Origin: Prinia subflava
Taxonomy: Eukaryota > Chordata > Aves > Passeriformes > Cisticolidae
Length of the DNA stretch: 64,000 nucleotides
Direction: 5' to 3'
Assembly: GCF_021018805.1 (NCBI RefSeq)
Contig: NW_026960607.1
Span: 4,528,501-4,592,500 of the forward strand
Both the position numbers and the translations under genes were made by a program. Below are positions 50,074 through 60,200 of this stretch, piece by piece. How positions within the stretch are numbered: position 1 is the stretch's first letter; every line of letters starts with the position of its first letter. The notes beneath the pieces were generated by a model. It searched no databases and was not told the origin of the DNA. It was given only the letters and a program-made list of their open reading frames with translations.

Positions 50074-51283
50074 TCTCCCCCTTTAGGTTTTTGCTGAGGG
50101 CGGTGTCTGTGTCTGGGGACTCTCCTGCAGGGCCCTTGCAAGAAAAAAAAGACAAACATGACACCAGAAGTCCCATTAGTAATCAAACAATCACTAAATA
50201 GAACTTCCATTGGGCACCGACTTAAATGGTCAGGGAAGTTCTCTGGCATTCGGTGTAGACCCTTCACAACCATGTCCATGCACCAGCGTCAAGCTTAGCT
50301 ATTTACTAATTATTATACAGAAAAGACCCAAAACATCATTAGCCTGCTCAAAAATGGCAGTTTAATTTGACAAGATCCATCACTGTAGAAGTGATCCTTT
50401 CAGATAACAAGGGCTTTTTCTGCCTTTTAGCAAAGGATGTTGGTCCTTGCATCACACCTGCAAGAGCAAACTGGTTTATTTTTCTAATTATTTGGACAAC
50501 CTGGTTGACTTTTTTTTCTTTTTTAATGCAAAAATGCATGCGATGTTTGAAGGGGCAGAGACCCATTGCAGGATGTGCAGGATTGGACCATCGTTCACTC
50601 AATTGGCCCATGATACCTGTAGGATGTCACCTAGAAAGAAAACGGAATAATAAGAATGATAAAATTAATAAAATATAAATAAAAAGATATCTGACTCCAA
50701 AAAAATCTACGTGATCCCAATGACCACAAAGGCAAAAACCGCAAAGTGAAACAACAGCCATTAATAACTACAAAACATACACCGAAGGCACGTGAAATAT
50801 TACCTAAAATACAACTACATCTGTGTAGGAAACTTAAATGAAACAACATCTATTAGAAAATTAAAACACATGAAAAGGAAAAGTCCATTGAGCCAAGATG
50901 TTGATCCTTGGCATCACTGGATGTCTTCTTGAAGTCTGGAGCAGGGAGTGACATGAAGAAGATCGATGAAAACAGAATCATGCTGCTGACACAGGACTTG
51001 TGTTGTCTCCATAACTTCCAACCACACGGTCATCTTTGCAGTCTATGTGACAGCCACTAAGGCTATGCAGTGTCCCTTTTCAGTCCTCAAGGGTGATGGG
51101 TAACACGACTGCTGAACCTGCTAATGACAAAACACAGGCACATCTTCTCCTTAAGTTAACAAACTTGTCAGGCTCCACTGCCCTAAACTGATAACTTGTC
51201 AGCCTCCATTGTCTAAATTCAACATCCAGGTTTCATAGTTACTATTTCTTCAGATTCATAACATAAATGTTACATTGCTGCAC
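50074..51283 (-). other. Possible ERV interior, degraded
   Basis: About 1.2 kb to the right of the polypurine tract at 50074 and ending at the next LTR. It probably includes interior of the ERV whose 3' LTR is at 49766, but frames are short (below about 105 codons) and I could not assign any to gag, pol or env. It is listed so the stretch is not mistaken for unique DNA. Confidence 0.35.
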
Positions 51284-51812
51284 TGTTGCGGCCATGAGGC
51301 CTGGTAGGCCTCTCTGGCGGTCAGTCGCCTAAGGGCAGAAATGCCTAGTCATGGTGACTAGGCCAAAATAACCCTTCTCCCACGCTCGGACCCTCTCTTA
51401 TCTCCCTGTAAGACAATAGGTCACTTTCTACCCCGACTCATACTATTGGACCACTTCTCAAAACCTCGGTACCCTATAAAAACCCCACTTTTCCCCCAGC
51501 TCAGCAGAAGAGCTGTCCCTGAAACCCTTCACGGAGGATGCTAATAAAGGATCATCTGTGGAACTTCATATGTCGCTTCTCCTCTCTCTCCCTGCGTCTG
51601 CCAAGGCACCTTAGCAAGCTTATGAGCTGAGAATCACTTCAGAAGAGCTGATCACTGCTAAGAGCTGTATATCACTATAACTAAGCTTGCTAAGTGTTGC
51701 CTGTGCCTGGGAGCTTTGCCAGAGTTGCTTGGGCAGGGGGGTACATAGGTGCACCCCTATCCAGGAACAACCAAGGCAGCCGAGACCGACTGAAGCTACC
51801 GGGAGAAAAACA
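51284..51812 (+). mobile_element. LTR, family A copy 2
   Basis: About 529 bp colinear with 4256-4791: TGTTGCGGCC start, GCCATGAGGCCT, CTTATCTCCCTGTAAGACAA, a TATA box (TATAAA, 51475-51480), a poly(A) signal (AATAAA, 51543-51548), CTTAGCAAGCTTATGAGCTG and an end near GAGAAAAACA. TGCAC occurs at 51279-51283 and again at 51817-51821, which would be the target duplication if the LTR ends 4 bp further right. Copies 1 and 2 differ at many positions and are independent insertions. Confidence 0.82.
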
Positions 51813-53400
51813 AAATTGCACGTTATCTTTTTGTTAATAATTTTGATCAGCCCAGAAACTGCAAAAGCTGAAGTGCTTCTTTACCAGTGACAACCTGTAA
51901 CTCCTTCCCGGGTGAGAGCCTCAGGTTGACTCCAAAAATGAATTCAGCTATTATACTTAAAGGTCAAATTCCTGAGTCAAATAACTCATATATAATTTTT
52001 TGCTAAAACATCTGGGCAAACAGGCAATTCCCATCCAGCCAGAGCCCAGGCATGGCCAGTGCCCAGCTCTAACTGCAGAGGAATCCCTTACAACAATTTT
52101 AAAAACAAGCTTCTTAAAATCTTATGATAAAAACTAATATAATAATTGATACCTCCTTAATTTGTCAGGGTAGAGATGCTCTGAGCTCAGCAGGCTCTTG
52201 AGATGGTCTGTGACCAGGATTGGAACTGCATCCCAAACCATCAGGACAGAGGAGGCATTCTTACAAACTCAGATAACCTTATCTGGAAATGAGAAAATAT
52301 TTAGAAAATCATGAATGCAAAACTAGCATAGACAGCTAGAAAACAAGGAAAAATTCTTGGGTGACGTGTCTTACAGGTAATTAGAGAAAAATAGCAAAGT
52401 ACATGAGAAGAAGAAGAAGCAGGAGCAGCAGCCAGCTGTAGAACTGTGATAATAACTTTATCATATCAGTGAATTCACATTATATAGTCAATATATCATC
52501 AACAAATATCTTAAAAACTGAGATAACACTTAAAATTCATAACTGATAGTTTTAATATAGAATTATTAATAATACTTGTGTTATCGGCAAAAAGCAACAA
52601 AGGTTGCTCATTTGGTTTTTTTCTTTTCATTTTTCTTCTATTATGAACAGTCATTTAAAGCTCCAATTCTATTCACTGGAGACGCCTTGAGAAGAAATTT
52701 TTTGAGGGAGGGTGGAAGGGAAAAACCCAAACAAAAAATCAAACTGTCCCTCTAAAAGGAAAAGTGTCTGCTTAGCTCAAAGGCGGCGGAGCTATTTTGG
52801 CCCTGCCCTGAGTGGGGCTTTGGGGGCTTAAAGGCCCCAGGGGCCCCCCCGCATGGCTGCAGCTCAGCGGGGGAGGGGGGAATCCAAACAAGCGTGGCCC
52901 CCATTTCTCTGTAAAAAACCCTATACCTTAAATTTCAAGAGAAGCACTCTCATAGCATAATAAGCTGTCTAGAAAACGGCAATGCCATCTCATGCCCTTT
53001 TCTCAACACCGCTTGGCGCACAGAGGAGGAGGGGGGGAGTGAACCCCACCGCTCATGGCGGGGTGGAAGGGGGAAAAGGAGCGAGAAAATCACCCCGGCC
53101 ATTCCTATGACGGCTTGCTGCACAAATTCACGCAGGAAGGAAATGAAAACAGCGGCGGCTGTCACGAAATATGTGCCCGGGGGGGGGCGCTGCCCCTGCC
53201 CTCATCGCCACTGCATACCAGGAAGGGGCAACCGGGCGGGCTCGGCCAGCCCCTGCCACCGCCTGTCTCAAGTGGAGAGCCAGCAGCCCCCCTTCACCGC
53301 CCTGGAGGGAAGGGAGGGAGGGGCGAAACTGCAAAGCCGCTCCAAGCCGCCTGTCTCAGCGGCACCGCGTGGGGAAGGGAAGGGACCCACGCGACCCCCT
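51813..53400. other. Intergenic DNA becoming GC-rich; no gene recognised
   Basis: The first ~0.9 kb is AT-rich and featureless apart from an AGAAGAAGAAGAAGCAGGAGC tract near 52407. From about 52740 it turns GC-rich with C and G runs (for example GGCCCCCCC near 52842 and a G run near 53178). The overlapping open frames there result from base composition. The GC-rich part may belong to the interior of the LTR element whose LTR begins at 53401. Confidence 0.4.
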
Positions 53401-53821
53401 TGAAAAGAACGGGGCATATGCCTTTATTAATATTCAGCTCTTTATTAAAGTGATCAGCTCATTGATAAAGCCATCAGCAGGATTGCAGAGTCCTGTTGGA
53501 GTTTTCCACGCTGCTGCAGCCATCCAAAGGAGCAGGTGCTGTCCCAGTTCATCATTCCACTGCAAACAGTAGATGCCAAGTCCTTATTCCCATAAGAACG
53601 GCTAGGAGTTCTCTCTGGTCAACCATCAGAAGTCAGGGCAGATAAGCAGTCTGCTGCAGGGGTGCAGAGTCAGCTCTTTACCCTCCGGGTAACCAAGAGT
53701 TCCCCGTTCTCTCTCTGTCACTTGAGCCGGCCAGCTCCCATTCCATTCAGACTCTTAATAGATTATGGTGAGTCTTCAAACCAGGCCAGGGGGTGCGCCC
53801 ACTCCTTCCTCGGCCAGGGCA
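53401..53821 (-). mobile_element. LTR, family F copy 1
   Basis: TGAAAAGAACGGGGCATATG to CGGCCAGGGCA, repeated with moderate divergence at 55528-55951. Shared blocks include TTTATTAATATTCAGCTC, TTTATTAAAGTGATCAGCTC, ATCAGCAGGATTGCAGAGTC, GGAGCAGGTGCTG and CAAACCAGG. On the minus strand these give AATAAA poly(A) signals close to the end (ACA...TTTTCA), setting the orientation. Flanking duplication not found. Confidence 0.75.
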
Positions 53822-55527
53822 CCACCTGGATCTTTTCACTGTGTCCAGTCTTCCATTTTGGGGTATCTTTTATCCCCAAAGAACTCTCTCCCAGCGTGCT
53901 GTGTGTTCGTCTTATTTGCATATGCCCTCCTCAAGTAGGCAGCATCGGGGGGGAAACTAGGTAAGCTCGATTACAGTAGGCACAGCTAGGACAATCACTT
54001 TGCTTTTAACATGCTAATGTAGGAATGCAGGACCGGCAGGGTGGCTGCTCAGCCCTGCCAGGGATGGGGGTCGCCTGTCTCCTCCTCGGAGGCAGGGGCT
54101 GCAACATCAGCCACAGCTCTCAGCCAGCCGGCTGGGCCGCAGCTCCCCGGGGCAGCAGCCTCACCCCAGCTATGGGGTTCTCTGCAAAAGAGGAAAAACC
54201 CCCATTTTTCTAAAAAGCAGGGAGACAGCACAAATTGGGAGGAGGGTGGGGTTGCATTCTGAGCTCAAAGCTCTTTTAATATGCAAATGGGTGCTCTGTG
54301 CTTTCCTCTGGGGGGATGGGGGGGACTGTCTGCTATGGAGCTAGGACAGAGATAGCCCGGCCCCTCCCAACCGGGAAATTTGTTCATAACACCTCTGGCC
54401 CCTTGCGCCCGCAGGGAGGGGGAAAATCTAGCGAGAGAGGGAGAAAACAGGAAGAGCGCGACAGAGAGAAACCGTGGATCGCCCGTCGGAAAGCTGGAGA
54501 GGAAGGCGGAGGCCGGGCCGGCAGCACCAGCTGATGGCTTCCCTCCAGGGCACGGGTCTCCCCTCTCCCACCGTGCCCGCGAAACCACGGGGGTGGGGAG
54601 AGAATTGCACGTAGGGAAAACAGAAAAGGGAGGGGGGGGGAGAGTCTGACCCCGTCCCACTGCCACCGCGGGGAGAAAGAGGGGGCTGGGCACGGCGAGA
54701 GACAGAGAGAGAAGGCAGGGAGATCGCATCCGTGCTGCCATGCCTCTGTCTCACCGCACCCCCCCACCCCCGCGGAGGGGAAAGAACAAAGTTAAAACAC
54801 AGAGAAACAAAGAAAAAACAAGCCCAAAACTCACCCGGGCAATGATAAAAACAACCATAGCTGAAGTTAAAAGCATAAAACACTCACAGAGTGAATTTTT
54901 CTCCCTGAAACCCGCAAGGAAACCGAAGGGGAGGGTGAGGCGGGACTATGGGGAAAAACTGTTGTTACACAATATTTCATCCGAGTTCGTCTCAACTGCG
55001 GAACCACGGCGCTCCGTAAAGAGCTGTGTTGAGTGGCCCACACTGCCTGCCTGCTTTTTGGAGGGACATCTGAAACACAGCGGATATATTGCATCTCTTC
55101 AGAAGACCGAACCGTGCTTTGGAAGCCCTGAGGCAGGAGGAGGAGACAGCAACCAGCGGACGCTGCAAGCAGAAGCGCCGTCCTCACTGACAGGGAGAGG
55201 CTTGCAGATGCTCGCTGTGATCTCCCAGATGGAAATGAAAGAAGTTGGGGGGGGGGGGGGGAGAGGGGGGGAAAGAAGCTGTCGGCAGCGAAGAATTCCA
55301 GCTGCTCTTGTCAGGAAAGGTACAAACTGTCTTCTCTCAGGAGAGGGGTGGTTCCCCAAGTTTTTCTGGAACCTCTGCCTGTCTTTCTGTTCTAGGAATC
55401 AAAGTCCAGCTGTGCTGGGTGCCGTCCGACCTGCTGTCTTTTGGCAGGATTGATCTTTTTCCATGGTCAGCAGGACCAGCCTTCTTTAGAAAAGCATGGA
55501 GATATTTTGCTTACCTCTCTGAGGAAG
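53822..55527 (-). other. Interior of LTR element F: GC-rich, non-coding
   Basis: 1.7 kb between two direct LTR-like repeats. It is very GC-rich with long purine and G runs (for example 15 G at 55247-55261). Several overlapping frames of 80 to 237 codons exist on both strands, but none shows gag, pol or env features; they fit stop-poor GC-rich DNA. The minus strand has a good splice-donor-like GAGAGGTAAGC about 10 bp after the right LTR, as in retroviral leaders. It looks like a non-autonomous LTR element. Confidence 0.5.
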
Positions 55528-55951
55528 TGAAAAGAACAGGGCATATGACTTTATTAATATTCAGCTCTTTATTAAAGTGATCAGCTCTTTATTAAAGTCA
55601 TCAGCAGGATTGCAGAGTCCGATCAAAGTCCTTTACGCTGCTGTGGTGATCCGAAGGAGCAGGTGCTGCTGCAGGTCTTCACTCAGCTGCCCGCAGTAGA
55701 TGCCGGGTCCTTGTCTCCACAGGAACAGCTAGAAGCTCTCTCCAGTCCACCATCAGGAGGCAGGGTGGATGAGCAGCCTGCTGCAGGAGTGGGCGAGGTC
55801 AGCTCCTTGCCCTCAGGGAGAAACTTCGAGAGTTTCCCCTTCTCTGATTAAGTTGCTTCAGCTGGCTGGTTCCCATTCCATCCGAACTCATAGGTTATGG
55901 TGAATCGTCAAACCAGGTCAGGGGGTGCATCCACTTTGTGCTCTGCCAGGG
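55528..55951 (-). mobile_element. LTR, family F copy 2, interrupted by the young provirus
   Basis: TGAAAAGAACAGGGCATATG onward, alignable by eye with 53401-53821. It runs into the target-site duplication CAGGG (55947-55951) of the provirus at 55952. Homology with copy 1 resumes for at most two bases (CA, 61392-61393) beyond the provirus, so the insertion sits at the LTR edge. Confidence 0.75.
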
Positions 55952-56594
55952 TGTCACGAGCCAAAGGATGGTCGTGATGGTTCGTTTTGATTTCAGAGTG
56001 CAAAAAGGGGCAGTGATAACTTAATTCAAGTGAAATCAATTGTATCTTTATTGATACATACAATTATGCGATAGAAGAGAAGGGAAAAGAAGAGAGAGAG
56101 AGAGAAGAGAAGAAGGGAAAGAGTGGTATAGCTACCGACTGACAGACGTGAGTCCTCGTGATGCTGGTACCAATAGACCACCTTTGCAGTCCTCGTGGCA
56201 CGCATCAATAGATCCGTTGTCCGCCGGAGAGGGCCTCAGAAGCCTGCTCTCTTGGTGGGGTTGTTATAGTTCTTTTTGAAGCGAGGGGCAAGATGCTAGG
56301 AAGGGGGGGATGTTTCATGGGCATCGCAGGTGTTCTCTCACAACAGAGGGAGCGGTGCAGCTCAGGTCTTACCAAGTACGGTCAGTACAGGAACATCTCT
56401 TCGCAAACATGGCCAGAAACCGTAACCGTCCCCCATTGTTTCATGCACGGGTCCCTGAGGAGGGCGTCTTGGTCCAGTGACAGCAGCTGCAGGAAAAACT
56501 TGGATCTCTCCTGTGCTGTGGCCCAGGGTCCATGGGGGGTCTCAGCCTCTGACAGTCGTGAGGCAGATGAGAGATTTTCGGACCGACTCTTACA
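55952..56594 (-). repeat. Complete 3' LTR of provirus G
   Basis: In element orientation it runs TGTAAGAGTCGG to CTCGTGACA, 643 bp, with a poly(A) signal AATAAA (complement of 56047-56052) after a long CT-rich tract. It is preceded by ACGGGGTGG (complement of 56595-56603), a weak polypurine tract. The U3 part, 56262-56594, is repeated at 61054-61386. The 132-codon open frame on the + strand at 56293 is only antisense LTR. Confidence 0.9.
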
Positions 56595-57267
56595 CCACCC
56601 CGTAACTCATGGCTGGTTGGCAGGAGAGCTTCATCAGCCGAGTTCGTTGCATTGTTCTGAAGTCTTCAGGACTCATTGTCAGTGTCAGTAGTATACCCCG
56701 AAAATAAAGACGAGAGAAAGAGAGAGAGAGGAAAAAGAAATAGAGAAGGGAAAAGAAAAAAAAAAAAAAGAGATATCATGATGATTAATATTGATTATTA
56801 AAATCTCAAAACAAATCACTATGACAAAATAAATCCAATGATATTAAAATTTCAAAACAAATAATTATTGTTGATTAATAAAATTCTTAAACAAATCATG
56901 ATGATAAATGATTCACAAAATCAAATAATCAAGACAAAATCTTAACAATATTAATTAAAATAATATTATTAATTAAAACAATTTTCAAGTATTCAAAACA
57001 AAAGTCTTAAAACAATTTTTTCAAAATAAGATTATGGTGATATTAATTAGAACAATTTTCAATCAAGACAAAAATCATTGTAAAACAATTTTCAAGTAAC
57101 ATGAACAAAATTTAAAAATGATTAACACAAATCACAAAAAAAAATCAAAATATATAATTGGCTTAAAATATATGTATCTCTAAGATTTCTTTGTCTTACT
57201 TAGGCAAAATCCATTTCACAGTCCGCAGCTATGGCCTACTTGTATAGTTTGTCTTGTGTCAATATCT
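56595..57267 (-). other. A-rich spacer between env and 3' LTR
   Basis: Non-coding. From 56700 to about 57170 it is made of degenerate A/T-rich units with recurrent AAAACAAAT, AAATCTTAAAAC and TGATGATTAAT-like words, suggesting an expanded simple repeat. A GA-rich tract lies at about 56708-56770. Confidence 0.7.
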
Positions 57268-58936
57268 TTAAATACGTGTATTGTCTCTCAGTATATCTAT
57301 CGGGGGAGGTATGTACACCACATTGTGTGCATACATTACAGAGTCTAGTCGTTTCAGCTCTTTCATCACTCTCCAATTCAAAAAGAATGAGATTGCTGAT
57401 AAAACAAAACCAATCAAAATTAAAATCAAAAGAACAACGATGGGATGAGACAATTTCTTCAGGACACTCGTAGCTGTGGGTGACCACCCAAAGAGAGTAT
57501 CCATCCACCTGTGCTCGGTATCCTTTCTTACCCTTTCCAGAACACGATGGATTTCTTCCACACTGTGATGGACAGTTATCAGTCTTTTGTCCATTTTTCT
57601 TAATTTTCTTTAAAATCCTAATTAAATCTTGGTGAAGCAAGAATTGCTTTGTTAAGGTGAGGTTCATCCCAATCAGAGTAGGCCATAGCTTGTGGATCAG
57701 TGTGTAGTTAGATTGCAGAAGCTGGTAAGATGTAACTGGAGCTGAGTATGAGAAATCACAGGCTGTTATTTTGGTAAAGTTACAAGCACAAAAATTCGAA
57801 TGATTTTTAGTTTCTAGTATAACATTCTCTATGGTTACTACATCACAAGCAGTCCTAAAGCATGCACATCCATTGCCTATATACACAAGAACTGTTTCAG
57901 AAGTCTTATTAGGGTGTACCTCAAAATGACAGATATTCTGTTCTGTATCTAAGCAAATGTCTCGTGCTGCGATTGCGTTACTTTCACAGATAAATCCTTG
58001 TTGTTCTCGGACAATGCAGGATTCTAAGTTAACAGTTTGCCATTTTTTATCGGCTTGACGGGCCCACTCCCTATGCTCAAGAGGGTAGAGAGTAGCTCCG
58101 TTGAGGTTCAGTCCTAATGCAATGATGGGGAAAATTGTGTACACTGAAGCATTGCTACTAGTTAACACAAAAGCTGTAGCTGTATTTGTTACTGAATTGT
58201 AAGTGAAATTCACTAAGTTCCACCAGGATTGGAAATCTTTTTCAAAATAATTGGCATTGTCCCAAATTATTTTCCAAATTTCAGTGGGGAAAATGCCTTC
58301 TTCGCCTTCTCTTATGATCGAGGCGGTGACTGACTGCATCCACAATTGAGCTTGGACATAGCTGAGAGCCAGAGAGATATTGTTTTGAGTAACATTAAGT
58401 GCATCAATTATCAAATTGTGTTCGTCTGTGTTTATATTTTCCCAATTAGGCAGTATGTTGGACAAAAGCGATTGAGTCGTTCCTAAAGCCAATAAGGACG
58501 ACCGTAGAGGGTGTTTTAATTTAGCCAAATCTCTAGCTGAGGCAGCTGATTTGTTCATTAATACCTCCGAATCAATGCTGTTCAAGACTCCCAATCCTGT
58601 TCCTATGGCACCGGTAACGTCTCTTGGCACACGCCTTTCAGGGGGGCTGCGCCTTCGCAACCATGTCATCCATCCTTCGAAAGAAGTTTGCAAGAAAGGT
58701 GAACAAGCAGGCTGAATTTCAGAGACGTTAGTTTGCACCAATAACTTAACTTGTTTAAGAGACCATGTCGGATTGAACAATAATTGTTGCTGGCCAGTTT
58801 TCCTGATTATATATGGTCCAATTTTAAAGATTTTTGGGCTTAGTGCAACTGGTGGTTGTGCTTGAGTGCTAGTGCTGACAGTAGCAGGTTGTGCTACAGC
58901 ATTTATTTTAAACTTTACAGAGCCCTTCATCATCAT
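57268..58936 (-). pseudogene. Provirus G env, transmembrane subunit
   Basis: The frame starting at 58936 carries the end of the surface part (KFKINAVAQP), a basic cleavage site of furin type (ERRVPR, ending near 58622), a Gly-rich fusion-peptide-like stretch (GAIGTGLGVL), a long Asn-glycosylation-rich ectodomain of about 390 residues and Cys-x-Cys clusters (CACFRTAC, CACNFTKITAC) instead of a CX6CC motif. Near 57590 the coding frame changes. The 57268-57594 frame then holds the membrane-proximal helix, a membrane segment (VVLLILILIGFVLSAISFF, about 57376-57444) and a short tail with a stop at 57268. The frame change removes the membrane anchor from the main frame, so no complete glycoprotein is encoded. 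Confidence 0.8.
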
Positions 58937-59425
58937 CGGCCCAAAGACAGACTACTTCTACAGTTTGTGTTAAGAAAAAATCATACCAACAATCCTGTAC
59001 GCTAGGGGACGTGCAAACCCTGCCATACCTTGCCTGGTCTGTTGAAACAGTAATTTGATTTGCTTTGTGTTGAGCAGGTCCATTAATCATCCGACAGCCT
59101 ATACTAATTCTCTCTCCTATCATCCCTTGTAGTTGCCAAATCCTATCTCGGTGTTCCCATTCCCACCCAGTGTACACTTGATTATCATGCATAACAACAG
59201 TTAACAAATTCAAACCTTTCACATTTCCCATGGATCCAGTAAAGTGAGTAAAAGCTTGGGACCATGGCCATTCGATGTTAATTAGGTTTTGGGAGCTGGA
59301 AGTGACAGAATAGTTGAAGGTAGTTATCTCTGTCTTTTGAGATGTTGTTGCTACCTTTTGCGGTGTGACTGTGTGTACTATTTGTGGTGTGGTGGAACGG
59401 CTAGAAGTGCTTTCAACTGTTTCTA
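58908..59425 (-). pseudogene. Provirus G env, surface domain 2 (tandem copy)
   Basis: A Ser/Thr-rich linker (rich in TT, VTP and SQ) leads into WPWSQAF, then LTVVMHD, EWEHR, GERISIGCR, DCWYDFFLTQT and VCLW. The same pattern, in the same order, occurs in the domain at 59426-60200, so the two are tandem copies of one domain. This copy is shorter, with about 20 residues between the conserved Cys-Arg and DCWY blocks. The frame is open from 59425 to 58908 and breaks near 58925, before the KFKINA block continues in another frame at 58936. The function would be receptor binding, by position only. Confidence 0.7.
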
Positions 59426-60200
59426 CTATTTGGGATGGATAGGAGTACTCCGAGTTATTTCTACGATCCGGGATGTAATGGGTGTGCTCTCTGTTACTTC
59501 TATGACAAATGGTGCTGTTGTACTCAGTATGGGCTTAGCCATGGCATTTATTCTAAATTTATGAGCTAAGCCTCTCAGACCTAACTGGTTTGCCGAGTTA
59601 TTGAACCAACTACATGATACATCAATTGTTTGGGTTAGGGTAAAATTATACCAGCAGTCGGCAGGTTCAGTTTTGCACTCATTTGTAATTACTGCATTGT
59701 CAACCTTGGGATCCTGTGTGTGACAGCAGCATATTCTAAGGGGAATTTGTTTAATGCATTTCCATTTAGTTGTGGAACAGAATTCTGCAGTGAGTTTGGG
59801 GTGCAAAGCTTTCATTTCACTTGGCTCTAGAAATTTTCCAGCAACTGTAACTGAGGAAGCCTTTTCATAAAGAGACCCTTCTACCTTTCTGCATGACACC
59901 TGGATCTTTTCACCTACGGTTCCACTCAAGGCGTGCGAGTGAGCATTCCGATCCCACCTCCATTCATTTGGCTGATACGGTTTAGAGTCATGCAGTACCA
60001 CCGTTGCCAAGGTCGGGCGACGTCCTCCGAGGCTGGAGTAAGACCCCATGGTGGTGGTGTGGAAACTGGCCCGTATTGTCTACAGTAATTTATTAATTCA
60101 ACTGCAATTTCGCTCCAAACCCAGACTTTATGATCATTAGTAGTTGAATTGGTTTGAGCGGTTGTGGCATGGGAAGAAGTTGAATTCGGGCTGGAATTTT
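59426..60200 (-). pseudogene. Provirus G env, surface domain 1 (tandem copy)
   Basis: An Asn/Ser/Thr-rich linker (many N-x-S/T sites) is followed by VWVWSEIAV in one frame and, after a frame change near 60040, by TVVLHD, EWRWDR, GEKIQVSCR, then an extra Cys-rich insert of about 60 residues, DCWYNFTLTQT, VSCSW and KFRINAMAKP. It matches domain 2 block for block but carries the insert. A second frame change near 59440 separates it from domain 2. The repeated (V/I)xCR...CW-type pairs would allow one disulfide per copy, and an immunoglobulin-like fold is conceivable but not shown. Confidence 0.7.

Noticed and set aside
4256..51812. Reading the two family A LTRs as the 5' and 3' LTR of one giant element
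   Set aside because: They are 47 kb apart with a host gene between them and differ at many positions, so they are separate insertions.
54265..55453. Several overlapping frames of 80 to 237 codons on both strands
   Set aside because: They overlap in different frames in stop-poor GC-rich DNA and show only Pro/Ser/Arg-rich compositional sequence, with no protein-family motif.
56293..56691. 132-codon + strand open frame, repeated at 61085-61396
   Set aside because: It is the antisense of the provirus G U3; the duplication comes from the two LTRs, not from a duplicated gene.
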